Source: Meloidogyne chitwoodi
Taxonomy: Eukaryota > Nematoda > Chromadorea > Rhabditida > Meloidogynidae
Length of the DNA stretch: 64,000 bases
Reading direction: 5' to 3'
Assembly: GCA_015183035.1 (NCBI GenBank)
Contig: JACZZP010000011.1
Span: forward strand, 248,001 to 312,000
The translations under genes and the position numbers were made by a program. The stretch's first letter is position 1. Each line of letters starts with the position of its first letter. Of the stretch, positions 35,472 through 47,429 are shown in pieces. The notes below the pieces were generated by a model. The model had not been told where the DNA came from, did no database searches, and saw only the letters and a list, made by a program, of their open reading frames with translations.

Positions 35472-37441
35472 ATGAAAATAAATAAATTTAATATATTCAT
35501 TTATTTTACAATATTATTTGTTCATTTATCTGCTGTGAGTGATGACGATGAATCCGAATATAGTAGTGAAAATTTATCAGATGAACAAGAAATGTTATTT
35601 TTATTTAAATTTTATTTTTTTAAATTATTTTATTTAGTTCTTCTGATTTTGATAAAGAAGAAGATTACAATGATAATAAATACAAAAAAAGAAAAGAAAA
35701 GAACTATACAAAAATTAAATCTGATCAAATAAACGAATATCAAGAAAAATTATTTGGCGAAAAAAAATATAATAAAAGAGAATTTGCTATAGACAGAGAG
35801 GCATCAAAAGAAATTATTAAATATTATTTAATCAATAATGTGAAATTTAAGGAAGAAGCTGAAAATTTTAGGACTGCCGATTCACACCAAAAACTAGATA
35901 TAACGGTATTTTTTAAGATATTAAATTTACAAATTTTTATAAATACAAAAAAATAAAAAAAAGTTTTTTTTACATATTTTAAGACATGTTTACTAGGGTA
36001 GCACAAATAGCTGTCAAGACGTAAATAACTATTACATTTTCTTGTGTATCAAATTTTTATAATTTATTTATTTTTCAATTTTCTTTAAAATCTAAGAAAA
36101 TTTGGCTTTAGTTGTTTAGGATATGCGTTACACTAAAACCGAAAATTTTATATTTTTTATTTGTTCATAAATAAAATTTTAGGAAACTTTTCTTCATGGA
36201 TTATGTGTTCTTTATTTGTATGGAAATGTAAGTTTAGAAGAATTGGCTCGTTATTTTAAGATGATGCATCCAGGTTTGAAAAGAAAAATGCATGAAAACA
36301 AAATTCATTTATTTTATGGATATAAGCGTATATTACATAAAAGAAAGTAAGTTATACTAATATATCTATTTTAATTATTTTAAAATTATTTATTCGGGTA
36401 AAATGGAGGAGGAATCTTTTCGGGAAAAATTTTTGAAATGTTAAAAGTGAAGGGGAATTGAAAAAAAAATATAAAAATTCCCCGGGGACGGGGAACAACC
36501 CAAAAAATAAAAATATTTAGTGAAAATTACCGTAATAAAATTGAACAAATTAAATCAACAATTGATTCAAAAAATGAAGAAATATGTGGAGGAAAATGGG
36601 AACTGAATTTAGTAATTCTTTATCATCTAACAGATGGAACGTATTTTTACCATAACATTTTAAATTTGGCGAAAGATGTTAAAAACTCAATTTCTGTGAA
36701 AAATAAAAGTTATTTACAAGCAATTTATGAAAACGGAAATTTTCACTTCTTACGTGATATAAATGATGACAATAATATATTACCAATAAATACGTTTATG
36801 ATAAAATTTATTAATAAATTTAATGCAATTCTTTATGATTTTGAACGAGAATTAATTTGGAGTTTTCACTGTAAATTTATTTAAACAGATTTTACAAAAT
36901 TATAGCCATCTGTCCAAAAAAAAAATATTTTTTAGTTTCAATTAAATTAATATAACTAAAAAATCTTTTAAAACTTGCTTCAAACGTTAGAAATAAACAT
37001 TAAATTAGAAAATATATACCTTTTTGTCTTGGCGCTGAAACGTCCTAAACATATAAAATTATCTAAAAAAAAATTTTTTTTTTAGATAATCGTCAAATTT
37101 ATGTTTTTAACAAAGAAGCTTCTGCCGAAATAATTTGTAATCTTTTATTTTTCCGAGCACTTTTAGAATTTTTAAAATCAATAATGTTAGAATATGAACA
37201 ATTAGTTGATGTTCAAAATGAAGATAAAAAGGTTGTGAATGATTTAATTGAATTATTTGATGAAGGAATAAAATCCCCTGAAGAATTATTTAATTTAAAA
37301 TTAAATAAACATTTTTATAATGAAACTAAAAAAATGATAAAACAAAAAATTTCAAAATTTATAGAAGATTATATTAATGGGCAATTACACCTTTTTATTA
37401 ATACAAATTCGGATAACAACAATTCTGAAGATGGGAATTAA
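35472..37441 (+). CDS. Tandem secreted-protein family member A (putative effector-like)
   Basis: Five exons with agreeing phases: 35472-35593, 35638-35905, 36183-36346, 36521-36870 and 37086-37441, giving 419 residues. Signal peptide MKINKFNIFIYFTILFVHLS, then AVSDDDESEYSSENLSDE, an acidic Ser/Glu stretch. Exon 2 is Lys-rich and contains INEYQEKLFGE...IIKYYL. Exon 3 begins ETFLHGLCVLYLYGNVS. Exon 4 contains CGGKWELN and FNAILYDFERELIWSF. Exon 5 contains FFRALLEFLKSIMLEYEQL and KISKFIEDYINGQL, and ends NNSEDGN. The predicted mature protein is mostly helical with only a few cysteines. I do not recognise the family; all motifs are shared with B, C and D downstream. The ATG directly follows an acceptor (ATATTTAG|ATG). 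Secretion is well supported; an effector role is inference from the signal peptide, the tandem amplification and apparent lineage restriction. Confidence 0.82.
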
Positions 37442-38729
37442 AATGAAAATTTGAGAGAAAAATTACGAAATCATTTTTTTTAACTTGGATTATATTTACC
37501 TTTTATATATTTCTTTTATTAATTCCTCCAACCCTCCCCAAAAATATTATATTTTAATTGTAACCTATTCATTATTTATTTATTTACTTTTTAACTTTTC
37601 TTATTGCAAGTCCTCTTCTCACTCTACCAATCATCAATTCAGAGTGATTTATTTGACTTTTGCCTGTTCCTGCAAAATATTCTTTTATATCACCTTGACA
37701 TTGTTTTGACCGTTAACTCCCTAACTTTTTCGGTATTTATTCTCCCTTAGATTTTATTATTGATAAACAAAGTTATTTTTCTTTTGTGTTTGTTTTTTTT
37801 TGGGTTTATTTGTTTTAGAGTGGGATTCATCAGTTCCTTTTATTGCACTTATGGTTGACTGGTTAGCGTGTTGGACTACACCGCCAAATGGATTTGGGTT
37901 CGATTCCAGATAAAATATTAAGATATCTGGGCACTAATTTTATTATGTTTATTTTTTACCTTCATTTTTAACCTTTTAAAATTTAAAAGCATAAATAAAA
38001 TTATGAAATTTTAGAGCGTGCAGCGCTAAAAAAGGTGAATTTTTGGCAACTAAGGTGTAATAATTTAAAAATATTTTCCGCGGCGCTAAAAATCCAAATT
38101 TATGAAAATTCACGCAATCAGTTTGCTTAACCCGAAACTTACCTGAGGAATTTTAGGTGATCCGAAAAAACCCTATTAATGAAAATTTTGAAAAACAATT
38201 GTTTTTCAAATAATATATTGATTCTTGATGGAAAAGCTAATTAATATAAAATTTGCGTTTTTGCAAAATTTATCTTGCGCCCGTCCCTGGACCTGACCTA
38301 ATAAAACAGTAGATAAAGTTGGGTTATTTGTTCCTGGAAAATTACCGAATATCCTTATCCTTTCTAATTATGTTTGAGTTATTCCTTTCTTAGTTTTTTT
38401 AATTTTTTTCTCTTAATATTACCTTCACTCTTTTTTACTTCCTGTCATTTTAATCAATGCCACGCATATTCTATACGTATATCTATTCTTCAATTCTTCC
38501 CTTATATTCAAATAAATCAGTCAAGAAAAGATATATCCTTTCCTTGGCAATCATTCATTCAATTCTTATAAAATTATATTTGGTTGATTTTTTAAAATAA
38601 AATATAGAAAATATTGGAGAGACTTTAATTAAGCTAATGTTTACCCTATTTTAATTACTTTTTTATTTCTGGATTCACTATTTATTTTATTAATTAAAAA
38701 TAAGCTAAAAACCTTCTTTAACAATTTAG
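37442..38729. other. Intergenic between genes A and B
   Basis: Holds a tRNA-like sequence (37853-37925), a moderately GC-richer segment near 38020-38110, and the flank shared with gene A (38370-38690). No further ORF is credible. Confidence 0.55.
37853..37925 (+). tRNA. tRNA-like sequence, degenerate
   Basis: TATGGTTGACTGGTTAGCGT (A-box-like), an anticodon-like arm TTGG...CCAA, and the T-arm GGGTTCGATTCCAGAT with a consensus B box. The acceptor arms do not pair. Probably a pseudo-tRNA or the head of a tRNA-derived repeat. The heptamer TGCACTT overlaps its 5' flank at 37844-37850. Confidence 0.42.
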
Positions 38730-40836
38730 ATGAAAATAAATAAATTTAATATATTTATTTATTTTACTCTGTTTTTTGTTCATTTGTCAGCTGTGAGTGA
38801 TAGCGATGAAGATTATGAGCCCTTATTATTAGATAGAGAGGACAATTTGTCAGACGAAAATTTGGAAAATGATTCAATACATTCTTCTGCTTCTGAAACT
38901 TATCAAGAAGATAATAAGGTTAATAAAAAAAACAAAAAAATAATAAGAGGAGAATCAAGTAATACTTATGGTGCGAGACATGCAAGAAATAAATTTGATC
39001 AATTAAATGAATGTCAACAAAAAATATTTGGAGATATTACAAATTATAAACGAGAGTATGGTTTAACAAGAGAAGCATCATACAAAATTATAAAATATTA
39101 TTTAAGCAAAAATTTACAATTTAGCATTGACGCTGGAAAATATAAGGAACAAAGTGCTAATAAGAAAGAAAGAGAAAAATATCTTACGGTAGGTATTTTT
39201 AAGAAATATTTTATTAAATTTATTGACATTTTTTTTATATTTATTAAATTTTATAATTTAATTTTTATAAAAAATTTAGAAAACTTTTATTAATGGTTTA
39301 TGTGTTCTTTATTTGTATGGAAATATAACTGCAAACTGTTTGTCTGCTTATTTTAATATTAACATAATAAAGTTGAAAACAAAACTGCATGAAAGAAAAA
39401 TTCGTTTATTTAATGAGTTTAATCAAAACACCATAGAGTAAGTTATATATTTAAATTTAACAGTCCACCCCTTTTGATCAACTCAAACAAATGGTCGCGG
39501 TCAAATCATTTTTAACTAGTTGGTCTTGGTACAAACTTGGCCTATTGGGATTACTTGACCGAATTGACAATATGACCAATTGGTTGAGTTAATCAAAAGG
39601 GAATTGATCAAAAGGGTTGACGCCAAATTTGTGATAAATCAAAGAGTAAAATTAAAAAACAAATTGTTTATTAGAGGTAAAATGTTCAATAATGTTTTTC
39701 AAAATCTTTAATTTTTAAAAATTAATTATTAAGTGACCGTTCATTAATTAAACAAATTAAATTAGCAATTAATTCAAACACTAAATGTGGAGGAAAATGG
39801 GAATTGGATGGAACAGTTACTTTATATTCTCCAAAACAAGTAGAAAAAATTTACCTTGCACTTATAAATTTTGCAAGGGATGTTTACAACTCAATTTTGG
39901 AAAAGGATAGTTGTTATTTAGTAGCACTTTATGAAAATGGATATTTTCGTACAATTTTATTTAGTGGTAGTGAATTGAATAAAAATGATAATATGAAATT
40001 ATTTATGGATAAATTTGAAGCAATTCTTTATGATTTTCAACAGGAATTAATTCGCAGTTTTGCATGTAATTTATTTATTTATTTACCAGAAATTATAGCC
40101 ACTCATTATATGTCCTCCGACATTTGCGTCCAGAAATTTTTGTCTATTTTGACTGAGACCATAAGTTGTTTTGGTGTAATTTGAATCATCTCAATGATCT
40201 CACTTTGTGACATTTTGTCCAATTTTCACTTTGTGACATTTTGTCCAATTTTCACTTTGTGACATTTTGTCCAATTTTCACTTTGTGACATTTTGTCGTT
40301 GTTAAATAAGCCAAAAATAAAATTTTTATGAACTGTTTTTGCAACTATTTTAGTCACTATTTTACGTTTTTTAGCAACTAAAATTACAGCCCTAATAATT
40401 AGTTTTAAGTAAATATTTATTTTTTGTTTTGGTGCATAAACGTCCAAAACTTAAAAAATCTTTTATAAAATAAATTTTAGTTAATAATAAAAAATATGTT
40501 TGTGATAAAGAACTTTCTGCTGATAGAATTACAGATTTTTTATTTTTCCGAGCAATGTTAGAATTTTTATATTCAATAATGTTAAATCAATTTGAATATT
40601 TTCAAATAAATGAAAATGATAAAAATATTGTTGAATATTTAATTCAAGTATTTGATGAAAATAGCAAATATTGTCCTGATGATTTTTTTTATTTACAATT
40701 AAATGATCATTTTTTTGAAGAAACTAAAGAAATGCTAAAAAAGAAAATTACAAAATTTATAAAAGATTATATTAATGGAAAATTAGAAATTATTATTGAA
40801 CAGTTGGATAACGAAGATTCTGAAGATGAGAATTAA
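38730..40836 (+). CDS. Tandem secreted-protein family member B (putative effector-like)
   Basis: Four exons with agreeing phases: 38730-39188, 39280-39437, 39734-40065 and 40481-40836, giving 434 residues. Signal peptide MKINKFNIFIYFTLFFVHLS, nearly identical to A. Then an acidic linker (DSDEDYEPLLLDRED, NLSDENLENDS). QLNECQQKIFGDITNYK is the counterpart of A's EYQEKLFGE. FINGLCVLYLYGNITANCL, CGGKWELDGTVTLYSPKQ, FEAILYDFQQELIRSF, FFRAMLEFLYSIMLNQ and KITKFIKDYINGKL follow in the same order, ending DNEDSEDEN. In contrast to A, C and D, the signal-peptide exon and the following exon are fused: no intron after the acidic linker. Start CAATTTAG|ATG, acceptor directly before the ATG. Introns carry an inverted repeat (39475-39612) and a 26-bp tandem repeat (40200-40290). 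Confidence 0.83.
39475..39612. repeat. Inverted-repeat element in gene B intron
   Basis: CCTTTTGATCAACTC near 39471 and its complement GAGTTAATCAAAAGGG near 39585-39602. Inside are CCGAATTGAC/TGACCAATTGG words. It looks like a short MITE. Confidence 0.55.
40198..40290. repeat. 26-bp tandem repeat CACTTTGTGACATTTTGTCC
   Basis: Four almost identical copies in the last intron of gene B. A word of the same kind (GACAAAATGTCC) recurs in myosin introns at 54655-54775 and 55141-55192. Confidence 0.85.
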
Positions 40837-41816
40837 AATGAAAGAAGAAAGAAAAAACAATGACAAGTATATTTTATTTTTACAACCCAACTTTTTAATT
40901 TTTTAATCATCACATTTATTGACTTGATTTTTTAATTCACTTGCTTTACTCGCCTTCTGTTTCTAACAATCAATTAAATAAATCAAGTAATTTACCTATT
41001 GTTTATTCGTTCAAAATATTCATTCATTTACTAAAAGTGCATGACACTGTTTATACTCTCCAATTTGCTCTTCATTTATTCCCCTTGATTTTATTATTGA
41101 TAAACAATGTTATTTTTTCTTGTATTTATTTTGTTTATAATTTAATTGTCTTTGAGTGAATTACATTTATTCAACGCCAACTAGGGGAGTACAGGAAAAT
41201 TCCTCTTTTAGTGGATAATTCTTCTCTTAGCAAAATTTTTGGAAAATTTTAAAGTTGTTTTAGATCATTTTAATAAGATTATTCTAACATTGTACAATTT
41301 TTTAGGTACTCCAAAATCATTAAAATTATTAAGGATTTGTCTGTTAAAAGAGCTATTTTACAGAGAGAATACTTATGCTTGGAGAGGAATTTTCCGGAGA
41401 GGAAGAATTTCCGGTCATTAACGAAGGTATTGGCTTGCAATTGTGAAACTTCTATTTCGCTCCTCTTATTTAAAGTCTGAGCATTAAAAGTGTAAAACTT
41501 GGACATTTAACAATTAATTTAGTTTGAATTATTGAATAAATTGTGTTTTCGAAAAAAATTTTTTAATAAAATATTGATTAATGAAAGGGCATGCATTAAT
41601 ATACATCCCATATATTTTACATGTGTAATATATTAAAATAAAAATTAGGCTGTATAATGTAAAATTAATATAGGTAACATTTATTAAATATATTTCGAAA
41701 TCATTAAATTAACATCTCTTAATTAATAAAAATTTTATTTTTTATTTTTATTAATTAAAAAAATTTTTAAATCTTTTAAAAATTAATTTTATATTAAACT
41801 TTTTTATAATATTTAG
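40837..41816. other. Intergenic between genes B and C
   Basis: 41474-41520 and 41675-41816 are duplicated before gene D (45200-45245 and 45385-45520), marking the left edge of the C/D duplication unit. The heptamer AAGTGCA (TGCACTT reversed) occurs at 41035-41041. Nothing else coding is seen. Confidence 0.6.
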
Positions 41817-44800
41817 ATGAAAATAAATAAATTTTTATTTATTTATTTTACTTTATTTTTTATTAATTTGTCTGCTGTGAGTGATGAAGAATATTATAAA
41901 TTTGAAGATAGTGAAGAGACTTTGTCAGATAAGGATTGTGCTCCCGACTATAGTGAAGACAATTTATCAAATAATGATGAGGATTATAATCCAGAATATA
42001 ATGAAGATAACTTGCCAGATGAAAATTTGGGTAAACGGAAAAGGTATTCTTATTTTTACTCTTTAAATAAGTTGTTATTTATTTAATATATTTAATTCTT
42101 CTTTTCTATAAATTACCTTACTTAACAGAAATATTGTGAAAGGGTGTGAAGAATCCGAGTCTTACAAAAAAATATTTAAAATAATAATTACCTTATTCAG
42201 ATTAAAAAAAGTTGACAATGATTATAAAGTAAACAAAATGCATGAAAATAAAAGTAAAAGAGGGGAAACTAGTCGTCAGTCCCAATTGGAAAAAGAAAAA
42301 CTTGAACAAATAAAAGAATGTCAAAAAAAAATATTTGGTGAAACAGAAAATAAAAGAAAATATTATTTAAAGCAAAATGTTGAAAATGAACTTATAAAAT
42401 ATTATAAAAATAAAAATCCTGAATTTAAAAATGATGTCGAAATTTTTATGGGTAAAAGACAAAGTCTACAAAAAATTATAACGGTATTTTTACGATATTT
42501 TATTTAAAATTAATTTAGTCTTTTTTTGACCTATTAGAACCTAATAATGTTTATTATAACTCTTTTATATAAATTTTATATTCTAATTTAATACTAAACA
42601 TTTTTGACCCTTTTGTCCATTGGACGAAATAAAATTGATTGTAACCTAATAAACAGGGTCTCCAAAAATATTGACGAAAAAGTGGAAAAATATTGAAAAA
42701 ATTTAAATAAATATTGATGAAAAAATCTCAAAATATTGATAGAAATATTGAAAAATCTGTAAAATATTGACAAATATTGACGAAATGTTTGACAATTTGT
42801 AATATTTTACCATTGGTGACATTTTCTAATATTAGAAAATACACAAAACCTCATAAAATTACCTGAAACATAAATTCTGTGGCCCTATAGGAAAAAACAC
42901 AGATCTGTGGATTTTCCCCAGAATTTTATTCCCTCAAATTCTGATAAAATTTTCCGCAGATTCCGAGGTGTTTCTCCAGAATCTGCGAGCACCTCAGAAT
43001 ATGATGCCCAGAATTTTATGAAACAGATTTTTCCCAGATTCTGTGCTCACAATCAAAAATCTGGGGGTAATTGAGATAGGCCCCTTTTGAATAAACATTC
43101 CTTCCATCTATTCGCTTAACCCATTCACGAAACCAGGCTATTTAATTTAGTTGGGGCAATTATTTTTGATTTTTAAATTTTAGTTCTCAACTAAAAATGT
43201 AAAAAAATAGTGAAATAGCGTTGAAATAATAAAAAATATATAATAGTATATAAAAAAAGCGAATTTTTTACGCGAATTTTTGAAAAAAGTCCAAAATATT
43301 GATGAAATATTGACAAAATAGCAAAATATTGACAAATATTGAAAATATTGATAATATTGAAATCAAAAACCATCCTAGAAGCTTCAAACTTTGCTAAAAA
43401 CGTGTTTTTCGTGCATTTCATGCTTCCATTAATTCGCAAAAAAATATTGATTTCAATATTTTTGGAGACCTTACTAATAAATAAATAATACAATTTAGGA
43501 TACTTTTCTTCATGGATTATGTGTTCTTTATTTGTATGGAAACATTAAAGAGTACACTTTGTGTAAACATTTTAAAATGAACAATCTATTTATTAAAACA
43601 ACACTGCATTCAAATAAAATTCGTTTTTTTGATTTAGAAAAAGATACAATACCTCAAGTTTAGTAAGTATTATATTTTAAATTTAAACGCATTTAAATAA
43701 ATGGAAACCTTAAAATCAAATTGTCATGTAGAACAATCCAATTAAGATTAAACAAATTAAATTGGTATAATTTGAAAAAATCATGCCTTTAAAATAAGGA
43801 AAAATTGTTAAATTAACACACTATAAATTAACAATAAATAATACGTAAGTATTTATATAATTAATTTAAAATTTTATTTTCAATTGTTATAATTAAAATA
43901 TTTAGTGACGATAAAACAATTGAAGAAATTAAAACAACACTTGATGAAAAAAGTAAAGTAGAATGTGAAGGAAGAAAATGGGAAATTAATGGAACAATTA
44001 AAATATCTTCTCCAAAAGAAGGAATAAAAATTAACAAAAGAATTTTAAATTTGTTAAGGGAAGTTGGAGAATCAATTTTGAAAAATGAAAACGAAAATTT
44101 TCAGAAGTTATTTGGTGAATTGAGTATAATAAATAATGATATGAAAATATTTACGAATAAATTTAATGCAATTCTTTATGATTTTCAACGGGAATTAACA
44201 TGGGATTTTAAATGTAAGTAAATTATTTATTTAATTTATGTAAATATCTTTTTGTTTAGTTAATGTTTTTGTTTAGTTAATGTTTTTGTTTAGTTAATGT
44301 TTTTGTTTTATTAATGTTTTGTTGTTTGCATTTGTTAATGTTTTTGTTTTGTTAATGTTTTTGTTTTGTTAATGTTAATGTTTTTGTTTTTGACAAAAAT
44401 TGTAATAAGTATTAAAATAAATCCAACAAAACAAATATTGTAAAATCAATTTTTTTAAAATTAAAATCTTATGTTAGATAAAGTACAACGAACTCAAGTA
44501 AATGACGAATTTTATAAAAGTTCTACAGAAAAAATTTGTAATCTTCTATTTTCCCGTGCAATGTTAGAATTTTTAAATTCAATAATTTTAAAATATGAAG
44601 AATATCCATCTCTTAAAATAAATAATAAAGATAAAGAAATTGTTGAATATTTAATTAAATTATTTGCTGAAAACTTTAAATCTCTTAAAGAATTTTTTCA
44701 TTTAAATTTAGATATAAATTCTTTGAATAAAAAAGAAGAAATTATAAAAGAAAAAATTTCAAAATTTATAGAGGATTATATTAATGGAAAATTAAAAATT

Positions 44801-44845
44801 ATTATTAACCATTTGGTTAAAAAAAAACTGAAAATTGAGAATTAA
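41817..44845 (+). CDS. Tandem secreted-protein family member C (putative effector-like)
   Basis: Exons with agreeing phases: 41817-42043, 42201-42483 (or an acceptor at 42128, also in frame), 43499-43662, 43906-44213 and 44478-44845; about 449-473 residues depending on the second acceptor. Signal peptide MKINKFLFIYFTLFFINLSA. The acidic linker is a repeated unit (YSEDNLSNNDEDYNPEY, YNEDNLPDENLGKRKR). Then EQIKECQKKIFGETENK, FLHGLCVLYLYGNIKEY, ECEGRKWEINGTIKISSPKE, FNAILYDFQRELTWDF, FSRAMLEFLNSIILKYEEY and KISKFIEDYINGKL follow; the Lys-rich end is KKKLKIEN. The third intron contains a complete 820-bp hAT-type MITE (42654-43473). ATATTTAG|ATG is again directly at the start. This is the closest relative of D; both keep the same intron positions. 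Confidence 0.82.
42654..43473. mobile_element. hAT-like MITE, 820 bp, with 8-bp target-site duplication
   Basis: Begins CAGGGTCTCCAAAAATATTG and ends in the near-complement AATATTTTTGGAGACCTTA, terminal inverted repeats matching at about 19 of 21 positions. It is flanked by CTAATAAA at 42646-42653 and 43474-43481. Paralogue D keeps the empty site (single CTAATAAA near 46298-46305). An 8-bp duplication and CAGGG ends are typical of hAT elements. The interior has AATATTGA-rich arms around a GC-richer core (42870-43120) that may be a nested insertion. No transposase ORF. Confidence 0.85.
44235..44385. repeat. Minisatellite GTTAATGTTTTTGTTTT in gene C intron
   Basis: About eight copies of a 16-17-bp unit. 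The same tract is expanded to nearly 400 bp in gene D (47430-47812). Confidence 0.85.
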
Positions 44846-45520
44846 AATTGAAATTTTAGAGAAAAACAAGGCTTTATTATTATAACTATCATTTTATAAA
44901 AAGATAAAATTTATGCAGAAATTATTTAAACTAAAAACAAATGCTTCTTTTTTCCACCTATTTTTTTAAATAAACAATTTTGTTTTCCAATTAGGCTAAT
45001 TATAGCTAACAAAATCCTTTTTTATCCATTTATTTCTATTTTTGTAATTTTTTTCTAATTTTTTCTTTATCTTTTTGAATATCGTTTTTTATTTATTTTT
45101 TCTATTTTTATTTTACCTAATAGAAGTCTTTTTAGATAAAAATGCTTTAAAATTTATTGTTTTATCATTTGTCTAAGAATTAACTAAAACTTAGTTATTT
45201 ACAGTTTGAGCATTAAAAGTGTAAAACTTGGATATTTAACAATTAATTTAGTTTGAATTATTGACAAACATTGTTTAAATAAAATATTGATTAATTAGGG
45301 TAATGCATTAAAACACACTCCATCTCTTTTAAATGTATATATCAGAATCAAAATGAGAGTTGTATATAAAATGAATGTGGCATTTATTAAATATATTTCG
45401 AAATCTTTAAATTAACATCTCTTCATTAATAAAAATTTTATTTTTTATTTTTATTAATTAAAAAAATTTTAAATCTTTTAAAAATTAATTTTATATTAAA
45501 ATTGTTTATATAATATTTAG
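44846..45520. other. Intergenic between genes C and D
   Basis: 44910-45070 (ATGCAGAAATTATTTAAACT...) is repeated after gene D at 48838-49050, marking the right edge of the duplicated unit of about 3.7-3.9 kb. 45200-45520 repeats the flank of gene C. Confidence 0.65.
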
Positions 45521-46601
45521 ATGAAAATAAATAAATATTTATTTATTTATTTTACTTTATTTTTTATTAATTTGTCTGCTGTGAGTGATGAAGAATATTA
45601 TAAATCTGAAAATAGTGAGGAACCTTTGTCAAATAATGATGAGGATTATAATCCAGAATATAATGAAGATAACTTGCCAGATGAAAATTTGGGTAAACGG
45701 AAAAGGTATTCTTATTTTTGCTCTTTAAATAGGTAAGTATTTTTTGTTATTTATTTAATTCTTCTATAAATTACCTTAGAAGACATATATTGTGAAAGGG
45801 TGTGAAGAATCCGAGTCTTACAAAAAAATATTTAAAATAATAATTACCTTATTCAGATTAAAAAAAGTTTACAATGATTATAAAGTAAACAAAATGAATG
45901 AAAATAAAAGTAAAAGAGAAGGAACTAGTCAGCAGGCCCAAAGGGAAAAAGAAAAACTTGATCAAATAAAAGAATGTCAACAAAAATTATTTGGTGAAAC
46001 AGAAAATAAAAGAAAATATTATTTAAAGCATAATGTTGAAAATGAACTTATAAAATATTATAAAAATAACGTTTTAGAATTTAAAAATGATGCCGAACTT
46101 TTTATGAATAAAAAACAAAATAAAAAAAAAAATATAACGGTATTTTTAGGATATTTTATTTAAAATTAATTTAGTCATTTTGGACTATTAAACCTTGTAA
46201 AATAACCCTTTTATATAAATTTCACATTCTAAACTTTAATTTAATAATAAACATTTTTGACCCTTTTGTCCATTGGACGAATAAAATTGTTTGAAGCCTA
46301 ATAAATAGATAAACAATTTAGGATACTTTTCTTCATGGATTATGTGTTCTTTATTTATATGGAAACATTAAAGAGAAAACTTTGCTTAAACATTTTAAGA
46401 TTAACTCACTATTTTTTAAAACAAAACTGCATTCAAAGAAAATTCCTTTTTTTTGACCATGAAATGAATAATAAACCCCAAGATTAGTAAGTATTTTAAA
46501 TGCATTTAATTAACTGGATTAAAACCTTAAAATCAAATTGTAATGTAGAACAATCCATTTAAGAATAAACTAATTAAATTGGTATAATTTGAGAAAATTA
46601 T

Positions 46602-46944
46602 GGCTCTGCTTTAGGACATACGTCCCATCAAAGGATATGCGTCCCAAAAACAATACTTGAGTCTATATAATAGAGAGAGGGGGTTCTAATAGAGAGAAAG
46701 GGTTCTAATAAAGGAATAGGAGATTGAGAATGATTCTAATAGACTGGTGTGTGTTTTTAATAGTAAGAAGGGTCTTAATATACAGATCTGCTAAATAAAA
46801 TTCCGAAAAGGTTCGTATTATGAAAGCCTTAGACTCAAATGAAAGATGTGTATTTGCCTAATTTTTATTGATAGGACGCATAGGTAGGTATATTATTTTT
46901 GGGACGCATATACTTTAAAGGGACGCATGTCCTAAAGTAGAGCC
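46602..46944. mobile_element. MITE of about 343 bp in gene D intron, with target-site duplication
   Basis: Starts GGCTCTGCTTTAGGACATAC and ends in the near-complement GCATGTCCTAAAGTAGAGCC. Flanked by AAAATTA at 46594-46600 and 46945-46951. Gene C lacks the element at the same intron position. Interior sequence contains more GGACGCAT words and GAGAGA-rich DNA; no ORF. Confidence 0.82.
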
Positions 46945-47429
46945 AAAATTAACCTGTAAAATAAGGAAAAATACTTAAATTAACATTATAAATTGAATTA
47001 CTATTTACATACTAAATATAGTTAACATAAAGCTTTATTCTCTATTTTATAATTAAAAATATTCAGTAATATTAACACAATTGAACAAATTAAAAAAACT
47101 CTTATTGCCCAAAGTAAATTAGAATGTGGAGGAAAATGGGAAATGGATGGAACAGTTACAATATATTCTACACTACAAGGAATAAAAATTTATAAAATAA
47201 TTTTAAATTTGGCAAGGCAAGTTGAAGAATCAATTTTGAAAAATGAAAATAATTATTTACAAGCAATTATTACAAACAAAAATTTTCAAAAGTTACTTGA
47301 TGGAAATGAATTGAGTAAAATCAACACTAATATGAAAATATTTATGAATAAATTTGAAGCAATTCTTTATAATTTTCAATGGGAATTAATTTGGAGTTTT
47401 AAATGTATGTATTATAAATAATTTACTTA

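Noticed and set aside
35824..36006. Minus-strand ORF of 60 codons in gene A
   Set aside because: Opposite strand of exon 2 and the following intron of gene A.
40226..40447. Minus-strand ORF of 73 codons in gene B
   Set aside because: It reads a 26-bp tandem repeat inside an intron of a well-supported plus-strand gene.
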